Assembly (NCBI GenBank): GCA_023137075.1
Contig: JAGLQA010000628.1
Location: 1 to 9,090 of the forward strand
Reading direction: 5' to 3'
From: Candidatus Aminicenantota bacterium
GTDB taxonomy: Bacteria > Acidobacteriota > Aminicenantia > UBA2199
Length of the DNA: 9,090 bases
Under the pieces are notes generated by a model. That model searched no databases and was not told where the DNA came from. It saw only the letters and a program-made list of their open reading frames with translations. Both the position numbers and the translations under genes were made by a program. How positions within the stretch are numbered: the stretch's first letter is position 1; every line of letters starts with the position of its first letter. This document shows positions 7,231 to 9,090 of the stretch, one piece after another.

Positions 7231-7908
7231 ATGGGCAAAAATCCATCAAACTTAACAGCGGATGAAATCTTTGACCGCCAGGTTCACCGCATCGGGCGCG
7301 CCACCATCCTGACCTGCATTATTCTTGCTTTGAGCATCCCGCTGATGGCAGCGGTCGTGTTCGGCATCATGCCGCCTATCGGCCCCCTAATCTCCGGCAT
7401 TATCACGGTTTCCTCTTTCATGATACCGCTCTCCATTGCCGAGATACTCTCCTTTTACCCCATCTTAGGAGCCAGCGGACTCTATATTTCCTATACCACG
7501 GGAAATATCGCCAACCTGAAGGTACCCTGCGCTGCCATCGCCATGGAAGCCGCGGAAGTCAAACCCTCCACAAAAGAGGGGGACATTATATCCACCATCG
7601 CCATGGCCGGCTCGGTTATTGTGTGCGAACTCATATTAGTAGCGGGCGTTCTCCTGTTAGTGCCCCTGTCCGGCTGCCTGCAGAACCCCCTTCTCAAACC
7701 TGCCTTTGATCAAATACTACCGGCTCTATTCGGTTCCTTAGGCGCCTATTTTATTTTAAAGAATTACAGGCTGGCGGTCATACCCCTGGTTTTCGGGATA
7801 CTTTTCTCCATCGCGAATCTAAATACGGCCATCGCGGTTCCCCTAGGTGTATTTATCTCCATCTTCGGTGCCAGAGTACTATACAAAAAGGGCCTGATCA
7901 AAGCATAA
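7231..7908 (+). CDS. Uncharacterised polytopic membrane protein, partner of the DUF5058-like protein
   Basis: This 225-residue protein starts with a soluble charged segment (1-22, including DEIFDRQVHRIGR). Membrane segments follow at about 25-46, 52-72, 122-147, 163-178 and 182-216 (probably two). Between segments lies a conspicuous polar motif, EILSFYPILGASGLYISYTT (71-90), continuing GNIANLKVPCA (91-101). E71 next to membrane and the GNIxNLxxP pattern look like a conserved substrate or ion site rather than filler. I recall similar proteins beside DUF5058 genes in clostridia but cannot verify this. AAGGAGG (7219-7225) lies 5 nt before the ATG, inside the 12-bp gap after the first gene. A hairpin terminator follows about 90 bp after the stop. 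The call is a subunit of a putative two-part transporter, function unknown. Confidence 0.75.
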   Translation: MGKNPSNLTADEIFDRQVHRIGRATILTCIILALSIPLMAAVVFGIMPPIGPLISGIITVSSFMIPLSIAEILSFYPILGASGLYISYTTGNIANLKVPCAAIAMEAAEVKPSTKEGDIISTIAMAGSVIVCELILVAGVLLLVPLSGCLQNPLLKPAFDQILPALFGSLGAYFILKNYRLAVIPLVFGILFSIANLNTAIAVPLGVFISIFGARVLYKKGLIKA

Positions 7909-7930
7909 AATGACAGAGACTCACCCATTA

Positions 7931-8025
7931 AAAAATTTTCTGGGCGGCCGCAAGGGCACGCCCCTACAGCAATTCATTAAAGTTAAATATTTTGTAGGGG
8001 CAGGGCTTGCCCCTGCCCAATTTTT
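7931..8025. repeat. Fold-back (imperfect inverted repeat) element
   Basis: A left arm of 27 nt (7941-7967, TGGGCGGCC...CCCCTAC) and a right arm of 26 nt (7994-8019, GTAGGGG...TGCCCA) are near-complements, separated by a 26-nt A+T-rich centre. Outside the arms AAAAATT (7931-7937) pairs with AATTTTT (8019-8025). Short intergenic repeats of this GTAGGGGC...GCCC type are widespread in many bacterial genomes. No transposase or clear target-site duplication is visible here. It could be a MITE-like or REP-like element; only one copy is in the window. Confidence 0.6.
7998..8025 (+). terminator. Intrinsic terminator after the membrane-protein operon
   Basis: GGGCAGGG (7998-8005), loop CTTGC and CCCTGCCC (8011-8018) form a perfect 8-bp stem, followed by AATTTTT. 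It lies about 90 bp after the stop of the second membrane-protein gene and isolates that operon from the caspase-like gene. The hairpin is the right arm of the fold-back element. Confidence 0.65.
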
Positions 8026-8087
8026 CCAAAAATAGAGGTATAGCATGGATGATGATTTTGATGGGAATTTTAAGGGAAATTACGGGG

Positions 8088-8116
8088 TAGACAAAGGAAT
8101 AGATTTATGCTATATA
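8088..8116 (+). promoter_or_regulatory. Extended -10 promoter of the caspase-like protease gene
   Basis: TAGACA (8088-8093), a 17-nt spacer ending TGC, and TATATA (8111-8116) form an extended -10 promoter. TATAAA at 8113-8118 is an overlapping alternative. Transcription would start near 8123, leaving a leader of about 50 nt that contains AGGAGG. With the terminator just upstream, this supports independent transcription of the protease gene. Confidence 0.5.
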
Positions 8117-8172
8117 AAGCTCTTAATAAAGAAAAAATGGATAGGGTACAACGTAAAAGAAGGAGGATATAA

Positions 8173-8988
8173 ATGGTACAAAAAGCGTTTTGTGTGGGGA
8201 TCAACGATTATCCCTATGAAGGCAGCGATTTAAACGGTTGTGTGAATGATGCCTATGACTGGGCCGAACTACTCCGGAAACATTTCGATTTTCCGAGTTC
8301 CGATGTGAAACTGATTACCGATTCGGACGCAACCAAAAAGAACATAATGGATGGTCTGAAAACCCTGTTATCCGGTTCCGGAGCGGGTGACGTATTGGTT
8401 TTTACCAATTCTTCTCACGGCACCTATATCGCGGATACCAGTGGGGATGAAGAACGGTATGATGAGGCGTTGTGTCCCTATGACGTTGCGGAGAACCTGG
8501 TTACCGACGATGAATTGCGCGAATTGTTTCTTAATCTCCCGGAAGGCGTACATATGACTGTAATCTCCGATTCCTGTCACTCCGGCACAGTGACCCGTGC
8601 CGCCATCGGGGACATTATACCGGGATTCAGAACTCCGGACCACCGGCGGGTACGCTTTCTCAACCCGGCACTACGAGGAGAAAATATCCTGTATAATCCC
8701 TGGAAAGCAAGAACCGGGAAAGAAGGAAAATACCCGGAGTCGAAGATGAAAGAAATATTGCTCAGCGGCTGTAAAGATTCGGAATATTCCTATGATGCAT
8801 TGATTGAAGGGAAATATCACGGTGCGATGACCTATTTTGCTATCAATGCTATAGTGGCCGCCAATTATAAAATCACCTATGCACAATTGGTTGAGCGGGT
8901 CAACTATCTACTTGAAGAGGCCGCCTATCCCCAACATCCCCAGTTAGAAGGAAATAAAGAAAATAAAAAAAGACAGATGTTCACGTAA
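8173..8988 (+). CDS. Caspase-fold cysteine protease (peptidase C14, orthocaspase/metacaspase type)
   Basis: This 271-residue protein is a compact p20-p10-like caspase domain with nothing fused to it and no signal peptide, so it should act in the cytosol. KAFCVGINDYPYEGSDLNGCVNDA (split about 4-27) is the typical first strand and loop. The catalytic histidine is H82 in FTNSSHGTYIAD and the nucleophile is C135 in VISDSCHSGT. RYDEALCPYD (95-104) and D133 are the usual acidic residues around the S1 pocket of enzymes that cut after Arg or Lys. LLSGCKDSEYSYDA (196-209), HGAMTYFAI (216-224) and HPQLEG (255-260) complete the family pattern. The residue before the dyad histidine is Ser rather than the more usual Gly. 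AGGAGG (8161-8166) lies 6 nt before the ATG. The target is unknown: family members act in cell death, stress and defence, but no defence gene lies beside it here. The 3' end overlaps convergent folE. Confidence 0.93.
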   Translation: MVQKAFCVGINDYPYEGSDLNGCVNDAYDWAELLRKHFDFPSSDVKLITDSDATKKNIMDGLKTLLSGSGAGDVLVFTNSSHGTYIADTSGDEERYDEALCPYDVAENLVTDDELRELFLNLPEGVHMTVISDSCHSGTVTRAAIGDIIPGFRTPDHRRVRFLNPALRGENILYNPWKARTGKEGKYPESKMKEILLSGCKDSEYSYDALIEGKYHGAMTYFAINAIVAANYKITYAQLVERVNYLLEEAAYPQHPQLEGNKENKKRQMFT

Positions 8989-9090
8989 GCAATGACATCG
9001 CTTCCTCACGGGTCGCGATACTGTCCCGGAATACACCCCTGACAGCCGAAGTAACCGTCAAAGCTCCCGGCTTTTTTGCTCCTCTCATTA
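8981..9090 (-). CDS. folE: GTP cyclohydrolase I, C-terminal fragment (runs off the right edge)
   Basis: The last 35 codons on the minus strand, from 9088 down to the TGA at 8981-8983, read MRGAKKPGALTVTSAVRGVF and continue RDSIATREEAMSLLT. This is the characteristic C-terminus of FolE, with the RGxKKPG substrate-loop region and the TSAxRGxF helix start. FolE converts GTP to dihydroneopterin triphosphate, the first step of folate (or pterin) synthesis. The N-terminal part and the zinc-binding and active-site residues lie outside the window. Its stop codon is inside the 3' end of the caspase-like gene, an 8-bp convergent overlap. No terminator for it is visible within the protease coding sequence. 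Confidence 0.9.
   Translation of the reverse strand, partial: MRGAKKPGALTVTSAVRGVFRDSIATREEAMSLLT

Noticed and set aside
6849..7238. Minus-strand 129-codon ORF opposite the DUF5058-like gene
   Set aside because: It is antisense to a well-supported membrane-protein gene and looks like its mirror; no start signal or family is seen.
8045..8233. Plus-strand 62-codon ORF just before and overlapping the caspase-like gene
   Set aside because: It overlaps the protease start in another frame, spans its promoter, has no recognisable domain, and is low-complexity at the N-terminus (MDDDFDGNF). Only a weak GAGG upstream supports it.
4326..8988. A single defence island joining hydrolase, membrane pair and caspase-like protease
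   Set aside because: The genes are separated by mutM, terminators and separate promoters, with mixed strands; nothing in the sequence ties them into one system.
1..9090. CRISPR array, tRNA, rRNA or insertion sequence
   Set aside because: I saw no regularly spaced direct repeats, no cloverleaf-like sequence with a T-loop, and no transposase ORF on either strand.

Overview
The window comes from a bacterial chromosome. Every full-length gene except the kinase has a strong AGGAGG- or GAGG-type ribosome-binding site 4-6 nt before its ATG. Several intergenic regions carry sigma70-like promoters with 17-nt spacers, and housekeeping genes (mutM, folE) sit among accessory ones. I cannot name the phylum. 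The mix of a caspase-fold protease, a giant GAF-domain histidine kinase and a DUF5058-type membrane protein fits several anaerobic or candidate phyla as well as clostridia.

Left part (1-3970, minus strand, strikingly A+T-rich): a two-component signalling operon. A 1239-residue histidine kinase with six membrane segments, one PAS and four tandem GAF domains is followed by a response regulator that runs off the left edge. A 13-codon ORF with its own good ribosome-binding site sits between them. Upstream is a 355-bp A+T-rich divergent spacer.

Middle (4326-6239): an alpha/beta hydrolase on the plus strand converges on mutM (formamidopyrimidine-DNA glycosylase, minus strand). mutM has a recognisable extended -10 promoter and a textbook intrinsic terminator.

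Right-middle (6394-8025): a two-gene plus-strand operon with a near-consensus promoter and a palindromic operator candidate. It encodes two polytopic membrane proteins, the first resembling DUF5058. They look like subunits of one uncharacterised transporter. The operon ends in a G+C-rich fold-back element whose right arm is itself an intrinsic-terminator hairpin.

Right end (8088-9090): a compact, single-domain caspase-family protease (orthocaspase/metacaspase type) with its own promoter. Its last 8 bp overlap the 3' end of a convergent gene recognisable as folE (GTP cyclohydrolase I), which runs off the right edge.

The genes do not form one obvious pathway; the window reads as a patchwork of short independent transcription units. 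The least described items are the membrane-protein pair, the stand-alone caspase-like protease, and the four-GAF kinase with a non-canonical H-box and a mini-ORF before its regulator.
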